Assembly (NCBI RefSeq): GCF_041361345.1
Contig: NZ_JBGKAD010000001.1
Coordinates: 620,001 to 684,000, forward strand
Source: Halobaculum sp. MBLA0147
Lineage (GTDB): Archaea > Halobacteriota > Halobacteria > Halobacteriales > Haloferacaceae
Direction: 5' to 3'
DNA: 64,000 bases
The first letter of the stretch is position 1. Every line of letters begins with the position of its first letter. The translations under genes were made by a program, and so were the position numbers. Positions 43,722 through 51,187 of the stretch are shown one piece after another. Below the pieces are notes generated by a model that worked only from the letters and a program-made list of their open reading frames with translations, was not told the origin of the DNA and made no database searches.

Positions 43722-44903
43722 ATGGGAGGACGCCAACGACAGAATCGTGATCAGTCGAGAGACACCTCCGATGAGTCCCACAACGAGGACGAGCGGCGTC
43801 GTCGGGGCCAGTCACGCTCGAAGCGACTGAGTGAGACGACTCGACAGATGGCGGAGGCACAGTACGGCGGGCCGTTGGACGCTGCCGACCGGGTGGAACT
43901 CCGGCGGATGGAGAACACGTACCCCTCGATGGTCCACGACTGGATCGAAGAGGGGGTCCCGATCGCGGCTATGGAGAGCCCGACGAAGATCCAGCGGTGG
44001 CGCGACCGCCAGGACTCACCAATTCCGTGGAACGCGGAGAAACAGAACGAAAAGTCCGCGCAACGGAGTCGCCTCGACGACACACTTCCCGTACCCCGTG
44101 GCAACGCCGACGTGCCACGGGTCGTTCGTGAGGTGATCACCTCGCCCGGCCAGTCGCTCGACGCGTCGATCCAACGTGCGGTCGAAGAGCGGATGGGCGA
44201 TTCGCTGGGTGACGTGCGGATTCACACCGGCCCGAGAGCCGCGGCGGCAGCCGACGCCATCGACGCCCGGGCATTCACCGTCGGGAATCACGTCGCGTTC
44301 GGTGCCGGCGAGTACGACCCGGAATCAGTGGAAGGTCAGCACGTCTTGGCGCACGAGTTGGCACACGTCCGCCAGCAAACGGGTGGCGCGCTGTCGATGC
44401 TCCCGCAGGACGACGTGCAATTAGAGATCGACCCCGATCCCGAACTGGAACGCGAAGCCGAAGAGACTGCTCGACGCGTGATGTCCGGTGGCGACCTCGG
44501 GATTCAGCGCCTCTCCGACACCGAGATTCACGTTCAGCGAATGGACCCGAGTAGCATGATAGACTACGACTCCATCATCGCAAGCCCATCCGACGCACCT
44601 GTCTCAGACACTGGTAGTCTAGACTCCCTGTTAGAAGAGTACGACGCGGCAGAGATTCTCAAGTCGGCTGTTCTCGGAATGATGGGCGAACTCCCAGGTG
44701 GGAACTTCGCGGCGGAGGTACTTGGAGAGGTGGACGATCAACGTAATCGGACAGCGCAACTACAGAGTGACTTACAAGAGATAGATCCACCCGATCACTG
44801 GGTGTCAACCATCGCAGGGCGTGCTGCCGAGGTTATCGAAGGGAAAATGCTCAGCACTGACAATCTAGAAGGCCTAGCGAATAATCGAAGTGATCAATCG
44901 TGA
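43722..44903 (+). CDS. Full-length DUF4157 (eCIS-core-like) effector, module 1
   Basis: 393 residues. Residues 1-~110 are charged and helical (KRLSETTRQMAEAQYGGPLDA). Residues ~135-220 are a DUF4157 domain: MGDSLGDVRIHTGPRAAAAADAI, ARAFTVGNHVAFGAGEYDP and the zinc-type HELAH at 211-215. Residues 215-273 are the junction segment shared with the three following cassettes (HVRQQTGGALSML ... HVQR). Residues 274-393 are a variable C-terminus homologous to that of module 2 (DPPDHWVSTIAGRAAEVI). DUF4157 marks cargo of extracellular contractile injection systems and some polymorphic toxins. The gene overlaps the next by 4 bp. Confidence 0.85.
   Translation: MGGRQRQNRDQSRDTSDESHNEDERRRRGQSRSKRLSETTRQMAEAQYGGPLDAADRVELRRMENTYPSMVHDWIEEGVPIAAMESPTKIQRWRDRQDSPIPWNAEKQNEKSAQRSRLDDTLPVPRGNADVPRVVREVITSPGQSLDASIQRAVEERMGDSLGDVRIHTGPRAAAAADAIDARAFTVGNHVAFGAGEYDPESVEGQHVLAHELAHVRQQTGGALSMLPQDDVQLEIDPDPELEREAEETARRVMSGGDLGIQRLSDTEIHVQRMDPSSMIDYDSIIASPSDAPVSDTGSLDSLLEEYDAAEILKSAVLGMMGELPGGNFAAEVLGEVDDQRNRTAQLQSDLQEIDPPDHWVSTIAGRAAEVIEGKMLSTDNLEGLANNRSDQS
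44364..44540 (+). repeat. Junction repeat, copy 1 (177 bp)
   Basis: Encodes the 59-residue shared segment starting at the last His of HELAH. Its final 63 bp (44478-44540) are identical to 46012-46074 in copy 2. Confidence 0.95.
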
Positions 44904-45856
44904 ATGGGTTGATAACAGGAGAAAAAGACAGTAAGCTGGGTTTGAGTATATTCGACAATAACCATAAGGAACACTTAATAGAGCTAAAATGCAGCGGCGA
45001 AATAGAGGCACATAGTGCAGATGACTACGAATCAGATCCCAGAGAGCGTCCGCTTAGAGAAAGTGAGCACATTAATCAGGTTGAAAGATTTGCACGGTAC
45101 TGTGTATATCACCGACGTGAGTGTGATGCGGTGAAGCCTTGGAAGAATCCTGACAAGCTCATTCGTACCATTATCTTTTTATCTATTACCAGTAAGCCGA
45201 TAAAGTCTGAGTTTGAAGATCTATACCATCAACTCCGTAGTCACACGACGGGGACTGACCCAGTGGTTCCCCTTCCGGAGGGAGTGATCGGCCACAACAT
45301 CACGTATAAGAAAGATGTGTACATCCGCTCGCCTGAGGAACTACAGAGTTACATTGACTTTAGTTCAGTGACTTCCCAAGTCGATCAACTACGAGACACT
45401 ATTGTGGAGGAAAACAGTGTTGACGTAGCCAACCTTGGAGAAGACATTCTCGAAACAGTAGCTGTTGACGACCTGATTCAGACGACATCCGGCCTACAAC
45501 TGCACTGGGACGACGCGACGGGCCAGTACCAGACCCGTCGGACTGACGAACCAGATATCGAACGAGAACCAGACGCGCGAATCGAACTGCTCCCGTTTGC
45601 ACCCGACTCACTCGACGAACTACACATCCGGATGATTCGGAACCTCTTTTGTCAAGTTCGCGACCGGTACGTCGGGATGGGGGTGACACCCCCCGAGCCG
45701 TTCCGTGTGCAAGGTCTCGGTGCGTACGACTTCTCAACGTGGTACGACACGTACGACTTCTACCAGCGGTACCACGACCCCGACGCCACCATCGACTGGC
45801 TCGCTCCCGAACCGGAAGAGCACCGCAGAGAGCGTGACGACGACTTCTACTACTGA
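44900..45856 (+). CDS. Partner protein A (possible immunity protein), unknown family
   Basis: 318 residues, family not recognised. It shares a plan with three other proteins in this operon: an N-terminal block (LITGEKDSKLGLSIFDNN ... EHINQVERFARY ... NPDKLIR), a central YKKDVYI, then SGLQLHWDD, EPDARIELLPF and MGVTPPEPFRVQGLG, ending HRRERDDDFYY. Its last ~35 residues are almost identical to partner B. The first ~550 bp are strikingly AT-rich with codons rare elsewhere here (ATA, AAA, AGA), the 3' end GC-rich, i.e. mosaic. GTG at 44900 overlaps the module 1 stop by 4 bp. Pairing with an effector module suggests immunity or chaperone function (inference). Confidence 0.75.
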   Translation: MNGLITGEKDSKLGLSIFDNNHKEHLIELKCSGEIEAHSADDYESDPRERPLRESEHINQVERFARYCVYHRRECDAVKPWKNPDKLIRTIIFLSITSKPIKSEFEDLYHQLRSHTTGTDPVVPLPEGVIGHNITYKKDVYIRSPEELQSYIDFSSVTSQVDQLRDTIVEENSVDVANLGEDILETVAVDDLIQTTSGLQLHWDDATGQYQTRRTDEPDIEREPDARIELLPFAPDSLDELHIRMIRNLFCQVRDRYVGMGVTPPEPFRVQGLGAYDFSTWYDTYDFYQRYHDPDATIDWLAPEPEEHRRERDDDFYY

Positions 45857-46074
45857 GTCGAATGAGAATCAAAGCACCGACAACGACCGGTTCGCCGCAC
45901 GTTCGCCGGCAGACCGGCGGCGCACTGTCGATGCTCCCGCAAGAGGACGTGCAGTTGGAGATTGACCCCGATCCGGAGTTGGAGCGAGAAGCCGAGGAGA
46001 CTGCCCGACGGGTGATGTCCGGTGGCGACCTCGGGATTCAGCGCCTCTCCGACACCGAGATTCACGTTCAGCGA
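45755..46074 (+). repeat. 320-bp direct repeat, copy 1
   Basis: Spans the end of partner A, the 5-bp spacer and the start plus junction segment of module 2. It recurs at 47316-47635 (offset 1561 bp), highly similar throughout. Two such repeats flank the module 2/partner B cassette and could mediate its loss or duplication. Confidence 0.9.
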
Positions 46075-46449
46075 AGCAGCGACGACGAGATAACTCGCCG
46101 CGAGCTTATAAAGACTGGCGGTGAGAGTATGACCGACGCCGCACAGGCTGTCGATGACGTGGTCGACGCGCAGGCACTCGTCGAGACGGTGATGTCGAAC
46201 GCCAAAGAGATCAACTGGGTGAGCGTACTGAAGCGCGCTGGAGTCTCGGCAGCCAAGAGCACTGCAACCGTCAACGCAATTCTTGGAGCAACTTCCGAAA
46301 CCGACTCACAACTCCGAGACGATTCTGTCCAAGAAGACGATCTAATCGCACAACTCGACCAGCGTGATCCTCCTCAAAGCTGGGTTGAGACTATCTCAAA
46401 CCGGGCGGCAGGGATTGTCAGATCTGATCTTGATGAGTACCCACAATGA
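45862..46449 (+). CDS. Truncated effector cassette, module 2
   Basis: 195 residues. It lacks the DUF4157 core and HEXXH: after a 12-residue lead (MRIKAPTTTGSP) it enters the junction segment exactly at HVRRQTGGALSML. The C-terminal ~124 residues are Ala/Asp-rich, mostly helical and related to module 1 (shared DPPQSWVETISNRAAGIV). The ATG follows the partner A stop after 5 bp and the stop overlaps partner B by 4 bp, so it is translationally coupled on both sides. It is either a stand-alone cassette protein or a reservoir for recombination into the full-length gene. Confidence 0.75.
   Translation: MRIKAPTTTGSPHVRRQTGGALSMLPQEDVQLEIDPDPELEREAEETARRVMSGGDLGIQRLSDTEIHVQRSSDDEITRRELIKTGGESMTDAAQAVDDVVDAQALVETVMSNAKEINWVSVLKRAGVSAAKSTATVNAILGATSETDSQLRDDSVQEDDLIAQLDQRDPPQSWVETISNRAAGIVRSDLDEYPQ
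45898..46074 (+). repeat. Junction repeat, copy 2 (177 bp)
   Basis: Same 59 codons as at 44364. The first ~110 bp differ by synonymous changes and a few replacements; the last 63 bp are identical to copy 1. Confidence 0.95.
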
Positions 46450-47417
46450 AACACCGATTTATTGACAATGAAGATAGTTGGGTTGGTGTGGAAATACTAG
46501 ATAACCGAAATTGTAAACACAAGGTTGCTGTTGAAAAGGACGGTGGTGGGATACGTGGTCACGAGTGTGATGCGTACCCAGACGACGCAACGGAGCGGTC
46601 GATGGCTGAAAACGAACCGGTGAACCACGCACGGCGCTACGCACGGTACGTCGTCGAGCGAGAGCGAGGGTACGAGGCAATTCGGTGGAATTTCCATCCG
46701 GACAAGCACCTCGCCGCCGCCCTCGCTATCGTGAGTCTCGATACAGACACTGTCCACGAGTTCTTCGGCGATTTGTACCAGCAAGTTCTGAGTCACTACT
46801 CCGACACAGAGCCAGCGGTCGAACTTCCAGACGAGGTTCGACCACAGCACTTCAACTACAAACAGGATGTCTACCTCGGGCTCCAGCCCGACGTGATGGA
46901 CGAACTCACGAGTTCCATTGCCGAGGCACACGTCGCGTCAGACCAGATCGGTGCAGACACCTCGGTTGAGGAGCGACTCACCATGTTGTTGGGACATGTC
47001 GAAGAGTCGTCACTGCCAGATCTATCCGATCTTACTATCACGGCAACATCGGGCGTCCACGTCCACTGGGACGACATCAGCGGGAGCTACCACACAGAGT
47101 ACAACGGTCGACTTGACATCGTTCGCGACCCCGACGCACAACTCGACATCCTCCCGTTCGCTCCCGAGAGTGTCGAGGCGTTCCGAGACCAACTCGCTCG
47201 GAATCTCCTGTGTGTCGCCCGTGACTGTTACGTCGAGATGGGTGTCACACCACCCGAACCGTTCCGCATTCAGGGACTCGGCCGTCACCGCCCCGCGACA
47301 CTCTACGAACAATTCGACTTCTACCAACGGTACCACGACCCCGACGCCACCATCGACTGGCTCGCTCCAGAGCCTGAAGAGCACCGCAGAGAGCGTGACG
47401 ACGACTTCTACTACTGA
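46446..47417 (+). CDS. Partner protein B (possible immunity protein), unknown family
   Basis: 323 residues, same family as partner A, C and D. The N-terminus (MKHRFIDNEDSWVGVEILDNR) is the most divergent; later blocks recur: EPVNHARRYARYVVERERGYEAI, NYKQDVYLG, TSGVHVHWDD, DPDAQLDILPFAPES, MGVTPPEPFRIQGLG and a C-terminus ending HRRERDDDFYY like A. The first ~110 bp are AT-rich, then the composition returns to the host level. It overlaps module 2 by 4 bp, so this pair is likely one toxin/immunity-style cassette. Confidence 0.75.
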   Translation: MKHRFIDNEDSWVGVEILDNRNCKHKVAVEKDGGGIRGHECDAYPDDATERSMAENEPVNHARRYARYVVERERGYEAIRWNFHPDKHLAAALAIVSLDTDTVHEFFGDLYQQVLSHYSDTEPAVELPDEVRPQHFNYKQDVYLGLQPDVMDELTSSIAEAHVASDQIGADTSVEERLTMLLGHVEESSLPDLSDLTITATSGVHVHWDDISGSYHTEYNGRLDIVRDPDAQLDILPFAPESVEAFRDQLARNLLCVARDCYVEMGVTPPEPFRIQGLGRHRPATLYEQFDFYQRYHDPDATIDWLAPEPEEHRRERDDDFYY

Positions 47418-47635
47418 GTAGAATGAGAACCAAAGCACCGATAACGACCGGTTCGCCGCACGTCCGCCAGCAAACCGGTGGCGCACTGTCGATGCTTCCA
47501 CAGGACGACGTGCAGTTGGAAATCGACCCCGACCCCGAACTGGAACGGGAAGCCGAAGAGACCGCCCGACGCGTGATGTCCGGTGGCGATCTCGGGATTC
47601 AGCGACTCTCCGATACCGACGTGCACGTCCAACGA
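47316..47635 (+). repeat. 320-bp direct repeat, copy 2
   Basis: Counterpart of 45755-46074: end of partner B, spacer, lead peptide and junction segment of module 3. Confidence 0.9.
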
Positions 47636-48226
47636 ATCCCGGCCGAGGTGGTGCCACAGGCGAAGGCGATGTTCGAAGCCGAGAATCGAGGTGGCGGGGT
47701 CGGCTCGTTCCAACAAGCCCAGAACGAGGATCGGATCGAACACATCGAGGACACTCTCGAGTGGGCTATCGACAACGTGAGCGTTCAGGAGGAGTCACTC
47801 GAGACCCAAGAGGAGAAGATTCTCGACGCGATGGCCGCCGGAGACACCGAGCAAGTCGAGGCACTCGAATCTGCCAAAACATCGATTCAGGAGCGAATCG
47901 CCGAGTTGTACGACCACATCGGCGAACAGGCCGAACAGATCGGACTCACCGACGAGCAACGAAAGAAACTCTACAGCGACCAGTTCGACGGAGAACGAGC
48001 CGCTGCCGAGATCGGCTGGAGCATCGCCAAAGGACTCGTCTCACTCGTTACTGGGATGGGGCCCGTCATCGCTGCCCTAGACATCAGTGAAACCACGCTC
48101 CGCCAATTCTGGGAGCAGACTGACGGTGGCATTCGAGAACGCCTTATGCAAATAAAAAAGAAAATTATATCAGAAAGATACACCGGCGATAACTCTCCCA
48201 GATATGCAGAGAACAGGAGAGAGTAG
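47423..48226 (+). CDS. Truncated effector cassette, module 3
   Basis: 267 residues. The same 12-residue lead (MRTKAPITTGSP) and junction segment as module 2, then a different ~195-residue C-terminus: a long charged helical region (about 95-165, likely coiled coil), LTDEQRKKLYSDQF, a hydrophobic stretch (about 200-222, GWSIAKGLVSLVTGMGPVIAAL) and RERLMQIKKKI. It is related to module 4 but not to modules 1-2. The hydrophobic stretch could be membrane-active. The last ~90 bp turn AT-rich. It ends one base before partner C. Confidence 0.75.
   Translation: MRTKAPITTGSPHVRQQTGGALSMLPQDDVQLEIDPDPELEREAEETARRVMSGGDLGIQRLSDTDVHVQRIPAEVVPQAKAMFEAENRGGGVGSFQQAQNEDRIEHIEDTLEWAIDNVSVQEESLETQEEKILDAMAAGDTEQVEALESAKTSIQERIAELYDHIGEQAEQIGLTDEQRKKLYSDQFDGERAAAEIGWSIAKGLVSLVTGMGPVIAALDISETTLRQFWEQTDGGIRERLMQIKKKIISERYTGDNSPRYAENRRE
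47459..47635 (+). repeat. Junction repeat, copy 3 (177 bp)
   Basis: The same 59 codons as copies 1 and 2; at the end it reads SDTDVHVQR, as in copy 4, instead of SDTEIHVQR. Confidence 0.95.
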
Positions 48227-48227
48227 T

Positions 48228-49130
48228 ATGGATTCAGTCATCACTGGAGAAGGAGATGATATTGTCGGACAGAGCGTAATAGACAACAACAGTGTCGAGC
48301 ACCTTATAGACATAAGAAGTGACGGGGAAATACTAGCACACGAACAAAAAAAGTACTCAGACGCCCCCACAGAGCGAACAGACGAGGAGAACGAACACGT
48401 CAACCAGACACGACGGTACGCGAAGTGGCACGCCTACCGGGAACGCGGATACGACACCCTCGACAGCACGAACAACCCCGACCGCCTCCTCGCGGCACTG
48501 ATCGCACTCGCGCGACTCGACGAGACCACGTTCGCCGAGCAGTTCGGTGACCTCCGACGACAGGTCGAGAGTCACTACGACGACGGCCCAGTCGAGTTGC
48601 CGTTCCCGGACGCCGACCCCGACGACGTACTCGTGTACCGAAAAGACGTGTACGTCCAGCCCGATCCAGTCACGTTCGAGCCACCGGTGCTCGAACAGTA
48701 TCTCGGTCGGTTCGCCGGTGACTCCGACACCCCGGCAGTCCCATCGAAAGACAGCCTCGACCCAGACACCGTCGACGCACTCGACTTCCAGGTCGAAGCC
48801 GTCTCCGGGCTGCACTCACTCCACGTCGACGCTCCCGGCAGCGAACAGACCACCAGTGTCGATGACCCACTCGACAGAGAGCCAGACGCCCGGATCGAAC
48901 TCGTCCCCTTCGACCCCGCCGAGATCGACTCGTTCCACCACTACGTCGTCTCCCACCTCGCGTACCAGATTCGAGACTGTTTCCTCCGGATGGGTATCAC
49001 ACCCCCGACCGCGTTCCGCACACCTGGGTGGGGGAAGTACCGCGCCTTCCACGAACAGAAGTTCCGGCCACAGTACGAGAACTACTGGGACGCCACCGCC
49101 GACATCGACTCCTGGGAGCCCGTGCCGTGA
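48228..49130 (+). CDS. Partner protein C (possible immunity protein), unknown family
   Basis: 300 residues, same family as A, B and D and closest to D. Blocks: MDSVITGEGDDIVGQSVIDNN, NEHVNQTRRYAKWHAYRERGYD, YDDGPVELPFPDADPDDVLVYRKDVYVQ, EPPVLEQYLGRFAGD, REPDARIELVPFDP and MGITPPTAFRTPGWG. ATG at 48228 is chosen over the upstream in-frame ATG (48204) because it aligns with partner D and lies just after the module 3 stop. The first ~130 bp are AT-rich. Its stop overlaps the GTG of module 4. Confidence 0.75.
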   Translation: MDSVITGEGDDIVGQSVIDNNSVEHLIDIRSDGEILAHEQKKYSDAPTERTDEENEHVNQTRRYAKWHAYRERGYDTLDSTNNPDRLLAALIALARLDETTFAEQFGDLRRQVESHYDDGPVELPFPDADPDDVLVYRKDVYVQPDPVTFEPPVLEQYLGRFAGDSDTPAVPSKDSLDPDTVDALDFQVEAVSGLHSLHVDAPGSEQTTSVDDPLDREPDARIELVPFDPAEIDSFHHYVVSHLAYQIRDCFLRMGITPPTAFRTPGWGKYRAFHEQKFRPQYENYWDATADIDSWEPVP

Positions 49131-49999
49131 CAGTAACTACCCTCAGCCGAATGTCGACGAGCGCGGTGGAGAGTCGCCTCACACCCGAACGCGTCCCCGA
49201 CCCCGAACTGGAGCGAGAAGCCGAAGAGACCGCACGACGTGTTATGAACGGTGGCGAACTCGGGATTCAACGTCTCTCCGACACCGACGTGCACGTCCAA
49301 CGGATCGCGGACGACAAGATGTTCGAAGCGTTGGCGCTGTTCGACACCGACGACGAAACCGGAGAGGTGAGCGATCACCGCCAGAGACACAACGACCTCC
49401 AGTTCGGGCACCTCTACGACATCGCACAGACCGTCATCGAACGGAACCAGCGGAGAGACGACCTCGAGACGAAACAGGCACTTGCCGAGGGTGGCGATCC
49501 AGCCCAACGAGACCTCGCCGATCGGTTCGACTCCGTCGGCAGTATCAGAGCCGACGTCGAAGCCCTCCAACGCGAAATCGACGACGACCTCGACGACGTT
49601 GCACTCACCGACGACCAACGACGCCGCCTGTACGGCCTCGCCGACACCGACAACTGGGACAAAGTCGGCTGGGGACTCACCAAGACCATCCTCACCGCGA
49701 CGGGACTCCCCGCACTCCTCGAGATGGTCAACCTCGCGACACAGGTGAGCGGTGGCGACGCAGCCACCGGTGCCTCCCTCGGCTCGAAAGCCGTCGGACG
49801 GGACATCGACCAGATGGGCACACAGGCCGTCGCCAAAGCCCGCCGCGGACGACTCGGCTGGGAGGAAGTCAAGCGAATCTGGACCCAGTCCAACGGCACA
49901 CTCGAAGAACGGGCCGAACAGATCGAACAGGAGATCCGGGAAGGTACCTTCCTTACCGAGGATGGTCAGGATGTCGGTAGAACCCGAGGTGACAACTAA
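49127..49999 (+). CDS. Truncated effector cassette, module 4
   Basis: 290 residues if GTG at 49127 is used (4-bp overlap with partner C); ATG at 49151 is an alternative. Truncation is deeper than in modules 2 and 3: only the second half of the junction segment is left (PDPELEREAEETARRVMNGG onward). The C-terminus is related to module 3: LTDDQRRRLYGLADTDNWDKVGWGL, a hydrophobic part (TKTILTATGLPALLEMVNLA) and SNGTLEERAEQIEQEIREG, with an added ~45-residue Gly/Ala-rich insert (SGGDAATGASLGSKAVG). Its base composition is fully GC-rich, i.e. ameliorated, unlike module 3. Confidence 0.72.
   Translation: MTVTTLSRMSTSAVESRLTPERVPDPELEREAEETARRVMNGGELGIQRLSDTDVHVQRIADDKMFEALALFDTDDETGEVSDHRQRHNDLQFGHLYDIAQTVIERNQRRDDLETKQALAEGGDPAQRDLADRFDSVGSIRADVEALQREIDDDLDDVALTDDQRRRLYGLADTDNWDKVGWGLTKTILTATGLPALLEMVNLATQVSGGDAATGASLGSKAVGRDIDQMGTQAVAKARRGRLGWEEVKRIWTQSNGTLEERAEQIEQEIREGTFLTEDGQDVGRTRGDN
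49196..49303 (+). repeat. Junction repeat, copy 4 (partial, 108 bp)
   Basis: Only the last 36 codons of the junction segment remain, with MNGGELGI instead of MSGGDLGI. Confidence 0.9.
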
Positions 50000-50904
50000 T
50001 GGATGGACTCATAACGGGCGAAAACGACGAGAGAGTCGGATTGAGTGTTATCGACAACGCTGGAGAAGAGCACGTGATAGAGATGGAGTTCGACGGGGAG
50101 ATCAAACACCACCAGTCTGAGGCGTACGCGGACAATCCGCGATTCCGTACCCGCGAAGAGTGCGAACACGTCGATCAGACGCGGCGGTTGGCGAAGTGGC
50201 ACGTGTACCGAGAACGCGGGTACGACACGGTCCCCCCGCTAGAGAACCCGGACCGACTGACGGCCGCACTCTTAGCAATCGCGGAGTTGTCGAGTGACAC
50301 GTTCCAAGCACAGTTCGGAGAACTCGAACGGCGACTCGCGCGCCACTACGACGACGGACCGGTAGAGTTGCCGTTCCCGAACGCCGACCCCGACGACGCC
50401 ATTATTTACCAACAGGACGTGTACCTCGAGCCCGACCCAGTCGAACACGACCCGCCGGTGCTCGAACAGTTCCTCTCGCGGTTCGGCGGCGATCCCGATA
50501 CGCCAGTCGCCCGTCGCGCCAGCGAACTCACGACGGAGGACCAAGACGACCTCGGGTTCGAGGTGGAAGCCGTCTCGGGTGTCCACACGATCCACAACGA
50601 CGGACAGGGGACCGAACGACGCGACCAGGGCGACCAGCCGTTGGACCGCGACCCAGACGCGAGAGTCGAACTGATGGCGTTCGACACGGACTCCGTCGAC
50701 TCGTTCCACCACTACGTCGTCTCGAACCTCGCGTACCAGATCCGTGACCGATTCCTGCTGATGGGCCAGGCACCACCGACTGCGTTCCGTGCACAGGGTT
50801 GGGGAACCTATCGGGGGTTCCAATGTCAGAAGTTCTGTTCACTGTATCAAGAGTACTGGTCCAGTGAGGCCGACGTTACCTCCTGGGAGCCCTGGACCGA
50901 GTGA
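49999..50904 (+). CDS. Partner protein D (possible immunity protein), unknown family
   Basis: 301 residues, closest to partner C: MDGLITGENDERVGLSVIDN, CEHVDQTRRLAKWHVYRERGYD, YDDGPVELPFPNADPDDAIIYQQDVYLE, PPVLEQFLSRFGGDPDTP, DPDARVELMAFDTDS, and the ending VTSWEPWTE parallel to partner C's DIDSWEPVP. The ATG overlaps the module 4 stop by one base (TAATG). It is the last gene of the alternating operon. The 283 bp after it hold no gene. Confidence 0.75.
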   Translation: MDGLITGENDERVGLSVIDNAGEEHVIEMEFDGEIKHHQSEAYADNPRFRTREECEHVDQTRRLAKWHVYRERGYDTVPPLENPDRLTAALLAIAELSSDTFQAQFGELERRLARHYDDGPVELPFPNADPDDAIIYQQDVYLEPDPVEHDPPVLEQFLSRFGGDPDTPVARRASELTTEDQDDLGFEVEAVSGVHTIHNDGQGTERRDQGDQPLDRDPDARVELMAFDTDSVDSFHHYVVSNLAYQIRDRFLLMGQAPPTAFRAQGWGTYRGFQCQKFCSLYQEYWSSEADVTSWEPWTE

Positions 50905-51187
50905 CTCACGTGCGTCGGTGCGTAGCAGGACAATCGAGAACGTTGTGAGACCGTCGAGAACGAGTACCACAGTACGGAGACCTCCCTGGAAGGAGAGCTG
51001 GACCTCGGGTGGTGATCGACAGAGACCGAACGAGATAGCCGAATACCCCCCGACTTCTGGGGCCTGGCTCGGCCGATGTCTAGTGAGTCGTATCACTACC
51101 CCCGAGTGAAAAGAGGCAGTCGGAACGCGGGTCGACGACACGGACGGCGCTGTAGCGCGTCTCCTACGTCCACGACCCGACTCGGAC

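Noticed and set aside
49028-49126. N-terminal extension of module 4 upstream of GTG 49127
   Set aside because: It lies wholly inside partner C in another frame and reads Arg-rich; start by overlap at 49127 or 49151 fits the pattern of the other cassettes.
50905-51187. Possible att site or tRNA fragment marking the right island border
   Set aside because: No copy of the tRNA-Thr 3' end and no integrase found in this stretch.
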